From Fibrobacter succinogenes (GTDB lineage Bacteria; Fibrobacterota; Fibrobacteria; Fibrobacterales; Fibrobacteraceae), in the NCBI GenBank assembly GCA_902762305.1, contig CACWNW010000001.1, positions 124,001 to 188,000 of the forward strand: a stretch of DNA of 64,000 bases. The letters are read 5' to 3'. The notes under the pieces are model-generated. The model saw nothing but the letters and a program-made list of their open reading frames with translations, searched no databases and had not been told where the DNA came from. Below, piece after piece: positions 15,545 to 24,739 of this stretch (positions within the stretch are counted from its first letter, which is position 1; each line of letters opens with the position of its first letter). The position numbers were made by a program, and so were the translations under genes.

Positions 15545-18228
15545 TTCGAATCCAGTTTTACAAGCAGCGAATCAAGCCTGAGCGAGAAGATTCTAGCACC
15601 GAAATTGTTGAGGTGGTCATCATTTTCAGCCATCGACGAGGTGTAATCGTGCTTGCCCATCTTATTTTCATCCATCAAGTGGAAATTTCCGTACTTCTTT
15701 TCGAGCGCAGCAATCCTGCCAATAAGTTCCGGAGCCTCGCTACGTATAATTCCGTACCGGCCAAACGCCCCCGTTTTTGCGTAATTCGGATTTTGCGGGT
15801 AAATGACACCAATAATCCCGATTCCACGTTCGGCAGCGACTTTCACAATTTCTTCCAGAATGTCCAGATTCGCTTCGAAACGTCCAGGATATGTATACAT
15901 CCAGGCACTGTCCTCCAGGATAGTGGGCTTTTCCAACCAGCCTATTCCCGACGATGAAAAAAGTCCCCGGTGGTACATTATCTGGTCTTCATCCTCGCAA
16001 CCCACGGAAGCTTCGGTATACTGCAATATCTTAGCGTCGCGATTATCCTTCCAGTAGTTGTGGTTTTCGTCATAGACGAATCCCGGATAGAACTTGTAGT
16101 TTTCATAAAAGAAATTATGCGAGGTCGAATCTTTCCACCAGAAATCTATATCTAGGGAAAGGACGACATAACGCAAATTGACCACATTGTCAAGAACATA
16201 GCGATCAAAAAGGGCCCGCGTAACAGCCATGGAATTCGGAGTCTGTGCCAGGTTCACCGCGAAATAATGCGACATGACCATCGGATCAGCCGCAGACAAC
16301 GAGCGCGAAGAACCGAGAATCACCACATCGGCGGAGTCGCGGTACCGCCATAGCAATTCGAGCTTATAACGGTATAGGGACATTTCCCTGCTTCCGCCAG
16401 CATACATGTAGACACCCGCGCTATCAAACGCCAAGGAATCATTCCCTTCGCTCACGGGACTTTTCCCCATCCACAAATCAGGATACGTGATATCGGTTCC
16501 CTTTACAAGGTCCACAATTGACGAATCCTTCAAATTGACAGCGACTATCCGGCCATGAGCCCCGTTCTTGTCCACAAGCGTCGCAATTGCAACATCCTTG
16601 CGTTGAGTCCATTCCGTATGGTCGAACGAGTACGACGATGGCGATGGCACCCCCTGTATAAGATTCCCGAGACTGTCAGCCACGAGAAGCATCTCGTGCG
16701 TACCATATTTTTTCCCGGTAAATTTCCGGCCCGTTTCTCCGCCGAAATCCAGGAACAGCGTACGCTTGGTCCCATCCTGCGAAAGGCTCGCATTGCATGC
16801 CTGTTCGCCGCCATACCATAGTTCATCCTTGGATTTTTCGAGGAGCGTCTTGCCGGGTTCAGCACGCTTTGCACGCAGCTGCCTAGCACTGGTAACCGCC
16901 AGGCGCCAATCTTCGCTAATTCCACCGTGATACGCACCATCAAGAAGCTTAGACTTTTGCCTGAAGGCTACGTTCCAGAAAACCACCTGCCAGGTCGAAG
17001 ACGCACGGAATGTAGCAGCATCCTTGTTATTTCCGGCATTATCCACATAAACAATTACGGTATCACCGCTATCAAGGACTCGCCAACGGGGAATCGCCGC
17101 GAAATTCCCTCTAAAGACTTTCACTATTTCCCTTGACAGATCCAACGAACGGACAAAAACAGTGGACCTGCCCGAGACACCTTCCGGCCGATTGCAGAAA
17201 GCCACATACCTGCCATCGGGAGATATGGTCGGATGGTAGACCTCCATGGTATCGACAATTTCGTGCACAACGGGATCGCCGCTGACAAAATTGACGTACA
17301 TGAGGTTTCCCGAGGTCTCGTTCCTAAAAACTAGTTTTCCCTTCATCGTCCCGAACATCGAGCGGAATTCATCCGAAGTAATCACTACATCCACATCGTC
17401 ATGGACTACATAGCCCCTATAATCCGTCATGGTCGGATTCGGGATGGCTCCGTACACAATACGGAAGCCGATATAATCCATCCTAAGGTCAGCAGTCACG
17501 GGATAGACATCGCTCCGGTCGTACACATGGACATCCACAGGGTCGTCCCTGAAGGAACCTCCTTTCAGGATTCTCGTATTGAGGAATCCGCCACCGAATA
17601 TTCCGACATAATTCTCTACAGTCGTATCCCTGTAACCACCGAGCCAGTCGTTCACCCATTCCTTGACCCCGCCCTTAAAATCGCAGGGAGTTTTCGATTT
17701 TTCATCACAAACCTTGTTCCAGTTGTGGGTTGCGACCAGCATCCATTCCGCCTCGGTCGGGAGCCTGAACGCATTGACATCAAAGCGGGTAGAAAAATCG
17801 AGCATAGACACGCAATGCCCTTCAGCGTCCACCACCGCCTTCGTATAAGTATATACCGTATCCAGCCCATTCTTCTTGCTCAAGGCGTTCGCATACAAAA
17901 CCGCATCAAAAAAAGTAACGTTAGATACAGGCAAATTCACCAGGAGGGAATCATATTGGATTCCGAACACCTTTCCGTACTCGCCGAGAGTCACCTCGCG
18001 CTTACCTATATAAAAATCGTACGAGAACTCCACGCGCATGGAAGGTCTCACCGTAGGCTGGGCAGCAATATCATCCGTCCCGAGTTCAACACTCTTGTCC
18101 GATGCATGCACAAGAACCATCCCTTCATCAAGGGAAAAAGGCTCGTAGTTATTGATAGAGTTGACGGACTCCGAATTAGAACATCCCGCAATAAGTGCCA
18201 GGATTATCAATAGAAGACTTCGCACCAT
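15541..18228 (-). CDS. Lipoprotein matching the Fibrobacter paralogous family TIGR02171
   Basis: About 895 residues. The short signal ends in LIAGC (lipobox). Three parts can be seen: an N-terminal formylglycine-generating-enzyme/sulfatase-modifying-like region (YDFYIGKREVTLGEYGKVFG, then FRLPTEAEW and GGSFRDD), a middle WD40/TolB-like beta-propeller region (ISPDGRYVAFCNRPEG and similar strands), and a C-terminal SGNH-like region with VVILGSSRSL and ENDDHLNNFGA. This combination and length fit TIGR02171, a Fibrobacter family of unknown function with many lipoprotein members. I chose the ATG at 18228 because it gives a clean lipoprotein signal; no good ribosome site precedes it. It lies 57 bases after the transglutaminase-like gene and overlaps the next gene by four bases. 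Confidence 0.83.
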   Translation of the reverse strand: MVRSLLLIILALIAGCSNSESVNSINNYEPFSLDEGMVLVHASDKSVELGTDDIAAQPTVRPSMRVEFSYDFYIGKREVTLGEYGKVFGIQYDSLLVNLPVSNVTFFDAVLYANALSKKNGLDTVYTYTKAVVDAEGHCVSMLDFSTRFDVNAFRLPTEAEWMLVATHNWNKVCDEKSKTPCDFKGGVKEWVNDWLGGYRDTTVENYVGIFGGGFLNTRILKGGSFRDDPVDVHVYDRSDVYPVTADLRMDYIGFRIVYGAIPNPTMTDYRGYVVHDDVDVVITSDEFRSMFGTMKGKLVFRNETSGNLMYVNFVSGDPVVHEIVDTMEVYHPTISPDGRYVAFCNRPEGVSGRSTVFVRSLDLSREIVKVFRGNFAAIPRWRVLDSGDTVIVYVDNAGNNKDAATFRASSTWQVVFWNVAFRQKSKLLDGAYHGGISEDWRLAVTSARQLRAKRAEPGKTLLEKSKDELWYGGEQACNASLSQDGTKRTLFLDFGGETGRKFTGKKYGTHEMLLVADSLGNLIQGVPSPSSYSFDHTEWTQRKDVAIATLVDKNGAHGRIVAVNLKDSSIVDLVKGTDITYPDLWMGKSPVSEGNDSLAFDSAGVYMYAGGSREMSLYRYKLELLWRYRDSADVVILGSSRSLSAADPMVMSHYFAVNLAQTPNSMAVTRALFDRYVLDNVVNLRYVVLSLDIDFWWKDSTSHNFFYENYKFYPGFVYDENHNYWKDNRDAKILQYTEASVGCEDEDQIMYHRGLFSSSGIGWLEKPTILEDSAWMYTYPGRFEANLDILEEIVKVAAERGIGIIGVIYPQNPNYAKTGAFGRYGIIRSEAPELIGRIAALEKKYGNFHLMDENKMGKHDYTSSMAENDDHLNNFGARIFSLRLDSLLVKLDSK

Positions 18229-18285
18229 TTGGGCAAATTTAAAAAAAACAGGAACCGCCGCTGTCACGGACCGCAAGCAAAGCCC

Positions 18286-19056
18286 TCACAATCGGTCCGG
18301 GAGGCGCCCCTTCGCGATTTCCTGGTTGGCGCGGATACCCGGATAGGCCGGGAAAAGGTCAGCAGCGAGCCTGTACCAGCGCAGAGCGCTACCCGCATCG
18401 GAATCCAGGTAGAGGTTCCCGATATCGAAAGCGGCAAGGCCCGCAAGTTCCTTTGCACCAAGAGGTTTGAATTCGAGACCGCTCCAGTTGCCATCGCGAT
18501 ATTTTTTTCGGTATTCGTCATCGGTATACGAGTAGCCGCGCCTATTGGGTTCCAAGTTCACCGTTTTCGGCGCAAATCCGACCTGCGCGCGCCCGTCATC
18601 CTTGCCATAGCGCAAAAACACGTGCCCCGGCAGGAGGATTACCTGCAGGGGAATTTGCCGAGCTTCGGCCGCCATCATCGCAAGCCAAGCAAGCCCGAGG
18701 CAGCCGGAGCGGCGCGTCTCGAGGACGCGCAGCGGGAGCACGGCGTCGTGCGCCACGGCGCCCTCTCCCGCCCCGGCAAACTCTATGGCCCAGAAATCCC
18801 ACAGGAGCGCCTTCAGCGTCGCGAGGGTATCGTGCGTTACAGACAAGCTGGAATCATAGAAAGCAAGACCCTCGCGCCATGCGGGCATCGAATCGACACA
18901 CCACGGGTCCCTTTCCTCGAAGGTACACGCCATCGCCGCATACGTCACATTTTCCGGACGCACCGTCCACAAGACAAGCGCGAGCGCAGCCGAAAGGAGC
19001 ACCAGGAAAATCGGCCAGAAATACCGCGAGAACAGGGTATGGAGACGGGCAAACAT
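18286..19056 (-). CDS. Membrane-anchored transglutaminase-like (SirB1-type) protein
   Basis: A 256-residue protein with one N-terminal membrane anchor (residues ~12-31) and an exported domain. RRSGCLGLAWLAMMAAEARQIPLQVILLPGHVFLRYG near 114-150 carries a Cys in SGCLGLA and a His in GHVFLRY, the arrangement of the SirB1/transglutaminase-like superfamily; the C-terminal end looks like a TPR-type helical pair (GNLYLDSDAGSALRWYRLAADLFP). Whether it is an active enzyme is unknown. It sits 16 bases after the AlgX-like gene and 57 bases before the TIGR02171-type gene in the same direction, so it is part of that operon. Confidence 0.75.
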   Translation of the reverse strand: MFARLHTLFSRYFWPIFLVLLSAALALVLWTVRPENVTYAAMACTFEERDPWCVDSMPAWREGLAFYDSSLSVTHDTLATLKALLWDFWAIEFAGAGEGAVAHDAVLPLRVLETRRSGCLGLAWLAMMAAEARQIPLQVILLPGHVFLRYGKDDGRAQVGFAPKTVNLEPNRRGYSYTDDEYRKKYRDGNWSGLEFKPLGAKELAGLAAFDIGNLYLDSDAGSALRWYRLAADLFPAYPGIRANQEIAKGRLPDRL

Positions 19057-19072
19057 TCTACCTCGGCGCGTT

Positions 19073-21043
19073 CTATTTCAGCGCATCCCATTCCATCGGG
19101 GATTGCCAGAAGTCACGAGCAGTCATCATATAGACAACGAGCCGCTTGCTCTGCATGTCCTTCTTCATTTTCATCATGCGGTGGTAAATGCCAGGGCCGC
19201 CGCCCCAGCTGGTAAGCACCTGCACGTCAAGGCCAGTCGCATAGGCAAGCAGGGAACCCGGCCCGCCGCTCTTCTGGTCAACAGACTCGAACACACCCGT
19301 GAACGAATCGCCCATCAGGAGTATCGGAGCGTTCTTCCCGCCTTTGTAGGCGTTCTCGCCCTTGTAAATCTTCATGCCAGCAAGCGTATCGGCCGTGTAC
19401 TTGGCCTTCTCGGCATCGGGCAGGTGCGCCACCAGGTCGCCTTCACGCTGCACGACAGTGTCCTTCATGGCTAGGCTCCCGGGCTGAGCGCCCGATTCCG
19501 CATACCAGCTGTACTGCGTCACGCGTGTCGCAATCTGTTCCATCGCGGCAAGCATGCCGGGGAGCGCCCAGTGCGTATCGTAGCGCTGGTAACTGAAATG
19601 CGGAGGCTCGTCGCCCGCGCGCGCCGCCTTCAGGGCAGGGTACAAATCCATCACGTCGATACCCGCTTCGAGCATCTGGCGGATAAACTTCTGGCCGTTC
19701 ACGTTCACGCACGCATCCGCAGGCGTTCCAGGAATAAGCTTGTCCGCATATACCTCTTCCTTCACGGGAACAGGAATCACGAGCAGCTGAATCCCGAGGG
19801 AATCGAGATACTGCTTGAGTTCCACCATGCGCGGGAGCGGGTTGTGCAGGCTATCCTGCGAGGCAATGTCACCCGCGACGAGGTAATTCGCGTTGCGGCG
19901 GAACCACAGGAAGTTTTCTTCGGGCTTCGATCCCGCATTGGACCAGGCGTTCTGTTCCTTCGGGAGTTTCGCGAGTTTCTTCTCGAGTTCTGCACGGAAC
20001 TTGCGCGTCGCATCAGTTTCCGGGCAGGCATCCTGCATGGAGGCAAGCGTCTGCAGGCGCACATCCGAAGTCGTATCGAGGTGGCGTTCAACCGGGATTA
20101 CCTCGCCCGCAGCAGCAAGCGAATCGGCGACAGCCTTCGCACGGAGCTGTTCTTCCGTAAGGACAAATGCAGGAACCACGAACGCAACCCACATCGGTTT
20201 TCCCATCGGGTTTCCGCGCATCACGGCAAACGGCTGGTTCTTGGAACCAACAGGCCAGAAATCGCCCGGCGTATGCTGTTCCAAATCGGTATTGAGCGTC
20301 GGGTACCAGTAAGAAGAAAGCGTCCGCGCCCAATTCATCGCATCTTCAAGATTCATCTCTTCCGTAATGTAATAGTTGAGCACCTCGGCAGTCTCGCCAT
20401 GCGACGCGAACTTCAACTTTCCATAGAATGCAGCTCGTCCCGTCCACGGAGCAGGAGTCACTTCGGCCCACCATTCCACGGAACCATCGCTCATCGGAAC
20501 GCCCCAAAGGCGGCTTACCGTCTGGAAAGCGCGGAAAACCTCGGGTTCACCCCACTTGACCGCCTCGACAGCATTCAAGGCCATCGCAAGCGAATCGTCG
20601 CCCGTCTGCGCATAGAGAATCTTGGAAAGCGGTTCCCACGCCAACGGCTGGCGGCCCGCAACAATCGCGGGTTCGGATTCCGAAACCGATTCGAGTATCG
20701 GGAACGGATATTCGGCCAGCTTCGCACCAGCCATCACACCCTTGTAATTTTCAGGCTTTTCATCCTTGCCCGCAAGGCGAATCGGATTATCGTAATAGGC
20801 GGCAAAATCAAGCGCTGCAAGCGTCGGCTTGTCGACCACGCGCACCTGCTTGTCCGCATCCTCACCTACAGCATCAGCGAGTTTCACCTTAACCACACTC
20901 ACGGGAGGAGCAACCGGTGGCAACGCCGTCACACCCGCAGGCACTTCCGTTGATTCCGTCGCAGGCTTCGGAGAATCACCCGAAGCGCAGGCGTTCAACC
21001 CGAAAGAAATCGCGACGGCACAAAGCCCATAGAAAATCTTCAT
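19073..21043 (-). CDS. Lipoprotein with AlgX/AlgJ-like SGNH acyltransferase domain
   Basis: A 656-residue lipoprotein (signal ends in LNAC, Cys19). Residues ~385-650 match the AlgX/AlgJ family of polysaccharide O-acetyltransferases: VELKQYLDSLGIQLLVIPVPVKEEVY, then the YDTHWALPGMLAA segment with the D-x-H motif, and ILLMGDSFTGVF with the nucleophile serine. These enzymes move acetyl groups to exported polysaccharide. The N-terminal ~350 residues have no family I recognise. The gene begins directly after a strong hairpin whose right arm contains the only plausible ribosome site (GGTGG). It leads an operon with the transglutaminase-like, TIGR02171-type and GT-C-like genes, which together suggest surface-glycan modification. 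Confidence 0.82.
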   Translation of the reverse strand: MKIFYGLCAVAISFGLNACASGDSPKPATESTEVPAGVTALPPVAPPVSVVKVKLADAVGEDADKQVRVVDKPTLAALDFAAYYDNPIRLAGKDEKPENYKGVMAGAKLAEYPFPILESVSESEPAIVAGRQPLAWEPLSKILYAQTGDDSLAMALNAVEAVKWGEPEVFRAFQTVSRLWGVPMSDGSVEWWAEVTPAPWTGRAAFYGKLKFASHGETAEVLNYYITEEMNLEDAMNWARTLSSYWYPTLNTDLEQHTPGDFWPVGSKNQPFAVMRGNPMGKPMWVAFVVPAFVLTEEQLRAKAVADSLAAAGEVIPVERHLDTTSDVRLQTLASMQDACPETDATRKFRAELEKKLAKLPKEQNAWSNAGSKPEENFLWFRRNANYLVAGDIASQDSLHNPLPRMVELKQYLDSLGIQLLVIPVPVKEEVYADKLIPGTPADACVNVNGQKFIRQMLEAGIDVMDLYPALKAARAGDEPPHFSYQRYDTHWALPGMLAAMEQIATRVTQYSWYAESGAQPGSLAMKDTVVQREGDLVAHLPDAEKAKYTADTLAGMKIYKGENAYKGGKNAPILLMGDSFTGVFESVDQKSGGPGSLLAYATGLDVQVLTSWGGGPGIYHRMMKMKKDMQSKRLVVYMMTARDFWQSPMEWDALK

Positions 21044-21075
21044 AAAAAATCCACCAGAAAAATGTTTCTGGTGGA
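21044..21075 (-). promoter_or_regulatory. Hairpin plus U6 abutting a start codon and hiding its ribosome site
   Basis: A perfect 11-base stem, TCCACCAGAAA (21050-21060) and TTTCTGGTGGA (21065-21075), with a four-base loop. Read on the minus strand it is followed by six U and then the ATG at 21043. It has the form of a terminator for the upstream gene, but GGTGG in its 3' arm is also the only ribosome site for the AlgX-like gene. Confidence 0.7.
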
Positions 21076-21106
21076 AATATAACTTTAAATTCCGCGCATC
21101 AGGAAT

Positions 21107-21559
21107 TTAGGAAGCGTTCTGGGAATTGTCGTGATTAGATTCCCTTGTTTTTAGCGTTTCTATGCGGTGTTCCAGCAATTCGGTCACCTGCGGAATCAGC
21201 GAATCCTTGATGCGTTCGAGGTACAGGCACTGCAATTGAATCATGCGGTCGCGATGGCGCCCGGCGTGCTCCTGAATCCAGTTGCTCACGGCCGCCTGCC
21301 TGTTTTCGAGTTGGCTGCGCAATGTCTGTTGTATAAACGTTCGCTGTACTTCCATATAACGGTGCATATTAAACGGAAGACGGTATGTGCGAATAAACTG
21401 CTTTAAAAGCTCCAGAAGCGAGAGGTTAGCGTCTTTATGGGAATCAACGAACTTTTTCAAATCGTCCAAATGATCCCTAAAAAAAGGCACTATAGCCGCA
21501 TCGTCAATCTGGTAAAGTTCAAGCTCGTCTTGCTTTTTTGTCGCTTCATCAACAGCCAT
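21107..21559 (-). CDS. Helical protein of unknown function
   Basis: A 150-residue soluble protein, acidic at the N-terminus and almost entirely predicted helix with many Leu, Gln and Arg residues (FIRTYRLPFNMHRYMEVQRTFIQQTLRSQLENRQ). No signal peptide, membrane segment or motif that I recognise. It starts 9 bases after the U32 gene, in the same direction, and ends 31 bases before the hairpin in front of the AlgX-like gene. It is likely a real gene because of its place and codon use. Confidence 0.65.
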   Translation of the reverse strand: MAVDEATKKQDELELYQIDDAAIVPFFRDHLDDLKKFVDSHKDANLSLLELLKQFIRTYRLPFNMHRYMEVQRTFIQQTLRSQLENRQAAVSNWIQEHAGRHRDRMIQLQCLYLERIKDSLIPQVTELLEHRIETLKTRESNHDNSQNAS

Positions 21560-21568
21560 GCTACAAAT

Positions 21569-22903
21569 CTACGTATTTGCAGCATTTTTTGCAGTGATGT
21601 TTCTTACAAAGAAGCCAAATTCCATATTTTCTGTGTTTTTAAACACATCACCTTGCACAACGACTCTTCCCTCTGTGCCAGGGTTCAACTTGTCCGCAGC
21701 CGCACCACGAAAATCGAGAAGGCCCGACACCTCGCAAGGCACCATTCCCGAAGGCGTCATCAGTTCGAGAGAGTCATCCATCGTGAAAGGATTTTTCACG
21801 TTCACGCGGAAAGAATTCGATGCGGAATCGTAGTCTAGAATCTGCGCGGCGACGCACCCGCCCTGCGCTGCGACGTGCGTAGACTCGTAGTTCTGCGGCA
21901 AGGGGCCTTTGAGGAAGCCCGGCATAAACCCACGGCCATCTACAAAATCAATTGCACGACGAGACTCCTGTGGAACAAGTTCCGGCGAGCACTCCGCACC
22001 CGATTCAAGCGCATGCACTGTTGCATCAATCGTCATACGGTAGGCACGCACCACCTGACTGAGGTAGTACACCGAACGTGTGCGGCCCTCTATCTTGAAC
22101 GAATCCAAGCCGCCCTGTACAAGCGAAGGAACGACATCGAGCGCACACAAATCGCGACTGCTCATGAAGTACGTGCCCCAGGTATCTTCGTCAAGAGCGA
22201 CAGGCGGAAGTTCAGGGCGGTCGGTACGCTGGAGAGTAAATTCACCTTCGTGTTCGCGGTAGTCATCGGCCTGCGGACCGGAATTCGCATAGAGCCTGTA
22301 AGGCATGCGGCAGCTATTATCGCATGCGCCCTGATTGGCATCGCGATGCGTGACCCAGTTGCTCAGCATACAACGTCCAGACATAGCCATACAAACTGCA
22401 CCGTGAACGAACACCTCCAGTTCCAGTCCGGGCAGTTTTTCCTTTATCTCCAAAATTTCAGACAAACGAAGCTCGCGGCTCAATATAATGCGACGCACAC
22501 CCAAATCGTACCAGAATTTCGCGGCAAGGTAATTCGTGGTGTTCGCTTGTACGGAAAGGTGTATTTCCACATCGGGGCGTTCCTTCCGGAGCCAACCCAC
22601 AAAGCCAGGGTCTGCAACAATCAGAGCATCGGGCTTAAGTTCAATCGCCTGCAGAAGCGCCTTCTGGAATGCCTCCACCTTCACGTTGCGGGGAATCACG
22701 TTGCTCGTGAGATAAAACTTCTTCCCGAGGGAGCGCGCGTATGCGATACCTTCGGCAAGGTCGTCCAGGTTCTTGAACCCGTTTTCGCGCGAACGCAGGC
22801 TGAACGCGGGCTGCCCCGCATATACGGCATCCGCACCATAAGCATACGCATACTTCATGCGCGTGAGGTCGCCAGCCGGAGCAAGCAATTCAGGCTTCTT
22901 CAT
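21569..22903 (-). CDS. trhP: U32 family protein, likely tRNA 5-hydroxyuridine synthase TrhP
   Basis: A 444-residue protein of the peptidase U32 / YegQ group; E. coli TrhP is of similar size. These proteins hydroxylate U34 of tRNAs in a prephenate-dependent reaction and bind an iron-sulfur cluster. Visible features: the ELLAPAGDLTRMKYAYAYGADAVYAG start, the VHGAVCMAMSGRCMLSNW and CDNSCRMPYRLY cysteine blocks that hold the cluster, and a small C-terminal beta-barrel (residues ~370-440). I chose the ATG at 22903 because the family begins at this point. It lies 4 bases behind the Wzi-like gene. RlhA is the main alternative, but its usual extra domain is absent. Confidence 0.82.
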   Translation of the reverse strand: MKKPELLAPAGDLTRMKYAYAYGADAVYAGQPAFSLRSRENGFKNLDDLAEGIAYARSLGKKFYLTSNVIPRNVKVEAFQKALLQAIELKPDALIVADPGFVGWLRKERPDVEIHLSVQANTTNYLAAKFWYDLGVRRIILSRELRLSEILEIKEKLPGLELEVFVHGAVCMAMSGRCMLSNWVTHRDANQGACDNSCRMPYRLYANSGPQADDYREHEGEFTLQRTDRPELPPVALDEDTWGTYFMSSRDLCALDVVPSLVQGGLDSFKIEGRTRSVYYLSQVVRAYRMTIDATVHALESGAECSPELVPQESRRAIDFVDGRGFMPGFLKGPLPQNYESTHVAAQGGCVAAQILDYDSASNSFRVNVKNPFTMDDSLELMTPSGMVPCEVSGLLDFRGAAADKLNPGTEGRVVVQGDVFKNTENMEFGFFVRNITAKNAANT

Positions 22904-22907
22904 AGCA

Positions 22908-24536
22908 CTACCACTTGAATCCGGCGCGCAAATAAGCCTTGCGGTCATCGAACAAAGTAATTTCGCCCATGAAGCTTACGTACTGTCCTTCGTAGCTAAT
23001 CGAGGGCGTAAGCGAGTACTGCATCTTCGCTCCGTCAAGGAACTTCTTGGGAGTCTTCATGTGGTTACGGCGCGGAGTCGTGTCGTTCACGGCGCTACCG
23101 TAATCCGTTCCCTTCCAGAACCAGGTATTGCGAAGAGACGCAAAGATGTGCTTGTCCAAACGCGCATACACGTTCCAGTCAATCGTCTGGCTGTTGGGGC
23201 CGCCCTGGTTCCCGAGCGGGTAACCGAGATGCGCAATCTGCGCCGTGTTCTTCTCGAAATGCGAATACACGTAGGGTTCGACGCGGGCGTATTCAGCAAG
23301 CGTTCCCACTTCGAGCAGGTGTCCCTTCAAATAGAAGTTGTGACCCGCCTGGAAACCCGCCATCCAAGCCCACTTGGCTTCGATGTTGTCGTTCTTTATG
23401 AGACTGATCGGAGATTCCATATCGTCGAGGAAAAATTCCGTATAAATTCTCGCCGTGTTGAACAGGCGATAGTTGATGTCAAACGCGAGAGAACCGTTGT
23501 TGGTATTTTCGCTGTAGTTTCCCTTTTCCATGAACAGCGGAACCGTCGGCACAATAAGCCAAGGCTTCAGGTTATCGTAAAGCACCGTGAGCTCGCTGAT
23601 GCCGAACGTTCCGTTCCCAATCGCAAGTTCATAGCGATGGCCGAACACGTTGCGTTCTTCCTTGTTGTCCATGCTCATGCTGTTGTTGACAATTCGCAAG
23701 TCGCCATAGAAGCTGAAAACGCGGAGCGGTCCGAACTGCAAGTCCACAGAAAGCATGTTGTACGGAAGCGCGAACTGGTTCAAAGACAAGTTGTTGTAAT
23801 AGCCCGGGCCCCAGTGGAGCACGTCGCGGGCAAGGTCAACGCGAATCCAGTCGTAGTTGAACGCGAAATGCGTACGGTAGCGCGCATAGCTCGTATATTC
23901 CACGCCGGAATTATTTTCTTCTTTCTGCACTTCCAAAAATTCGTGGTCCCACGACCTCGACTTTTTCGCGGAGTGTCCTTCGTCGTAAATGCGGGCGTCG
24001 AGCACGAACTCAAGCGAATCCGCATAGCCGCGCAGGTAGATACCGCCATCGATACCCGGCCATATGGTATCGCCAAGATTATCGCTCCTGCGGTTGTCTA
24101 TGTCGTTGATATATTCCCCGCCGCGGTAATCGATACCGCCGACGATACTCGTCGCAATCGCGAACTTCGGGAGTTGCCCCGCACGAAGGGCTTCGAGATT
24201 CTTGACGCAGGAAGTATCACCCTCATGGCACTGCAGCTCAAGCCCGTGCCCGGAAATTGCTCCTCCCCGCAGGTTGTCGTAATAGAGCAGCGCCTTTCCC
24301 TCGGTATTCACGAAGCGCTTGATAAACGTGGTATCGCGCCGCGGGTAGGTAAAGAACTGACGCTCATCGCCCACAGTCTGCCTGTGGTATTCGAAGAGCA
24401 TCGGGGCAGTCTCGAGCGTGCGCAGGCCACGGGCGCGTTCGGTCCCGACAACCGGAGATGCGGCAAACGCCTGCAAGGGAATCAGCGACAGGAATGCCGC
24501 CGCGAAAAAAAGCGTACGTGATTTTTCAAGAATCAT
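22908..24536 (-). CDS. Outer-membrane protein of the capsule assembly Wzi family
   Basis: A 542-residue protein with a signal peptide (ends LQAFAA) and a chain of alternating beta strands to an aromatic C-terminus (AYLRAGFKW), as in outer-membrane barrels. The block DLARDVLHWGPGYYNNLSLNQFALP is typical of Wzi-like proteins, which hold capsular polysaccharide at the cell surface in Proteobacteria and Bacteroidota. I use the ATG at 24536; a GTG two codons upstream is also possible and neither has a clear ribosome site. It is the first gene of a minus-strand run that continues with the U32 gene and possibly the AlgX-like operon. Confidence 0.78.
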   Translation of the reverse strand: MILEKSRTLFFAAAFLSLIPLQAFAASPVVGTERARGLRTLETAPMLFEYHRQTVGDERQFFTYPRRDTTFIKRFVNTEGKALLYYDNLRGGAISGHGLELQCHEGDTSCVKNLEALRAGQLPKFAIATSIVGGIDYRGGEYINDIDNRRSDNLGDTIWPGIDGGIYLRGYADSLEFVLDARIYDEGHSAKKSRSWDHEFLEVQKEENNSGVEYTSYARYRTHFAFNYDWIRVDLARDVLHWGPGYYNNLSLNQFALPYNMLSVDLQFGPLRVFSFYGDLRIVNNSMSMDNKEERNVFGHRYELAIGNGTFGISELTVLYDNLKPWLIVPTVPLFMEKGNYSENTNNGSLAFDINYRLFNTARIYTEFFLDDMESPISLIKNDNIEAKWAWMAGFQAGHNFYLKGHLLEVGTLAEYARVEPYVYSHFEKNTAQIAHLGYPLGNQGGPNSQTIDWNVYARLDKHIFASLRNTWFWKGTDYGSAVNDTTPRRNHMKTPKKFLDGAKMQYSLTPSISYEGQYVSFMGEITLFDDRKAYLRAGFKW

Positions 24537-24739
24537 AAACACAATTTAGCTTTTTCATCCGTTGTCATTTTTTCAACAAGATTGTTTTCGGCCACTTTCG
24601 TCCCAAACGGAACCAAAGCCCCCGATTTCCCGAAAAATTTTTTTTTAAAGATTCACAAAACAGCCCAAAAAAGCCATTCAATCTAAATATCTTTTTCACA
24701 TAAGCCCCACGGGGTTTCATTTGGTCTAAGGATGTTATC

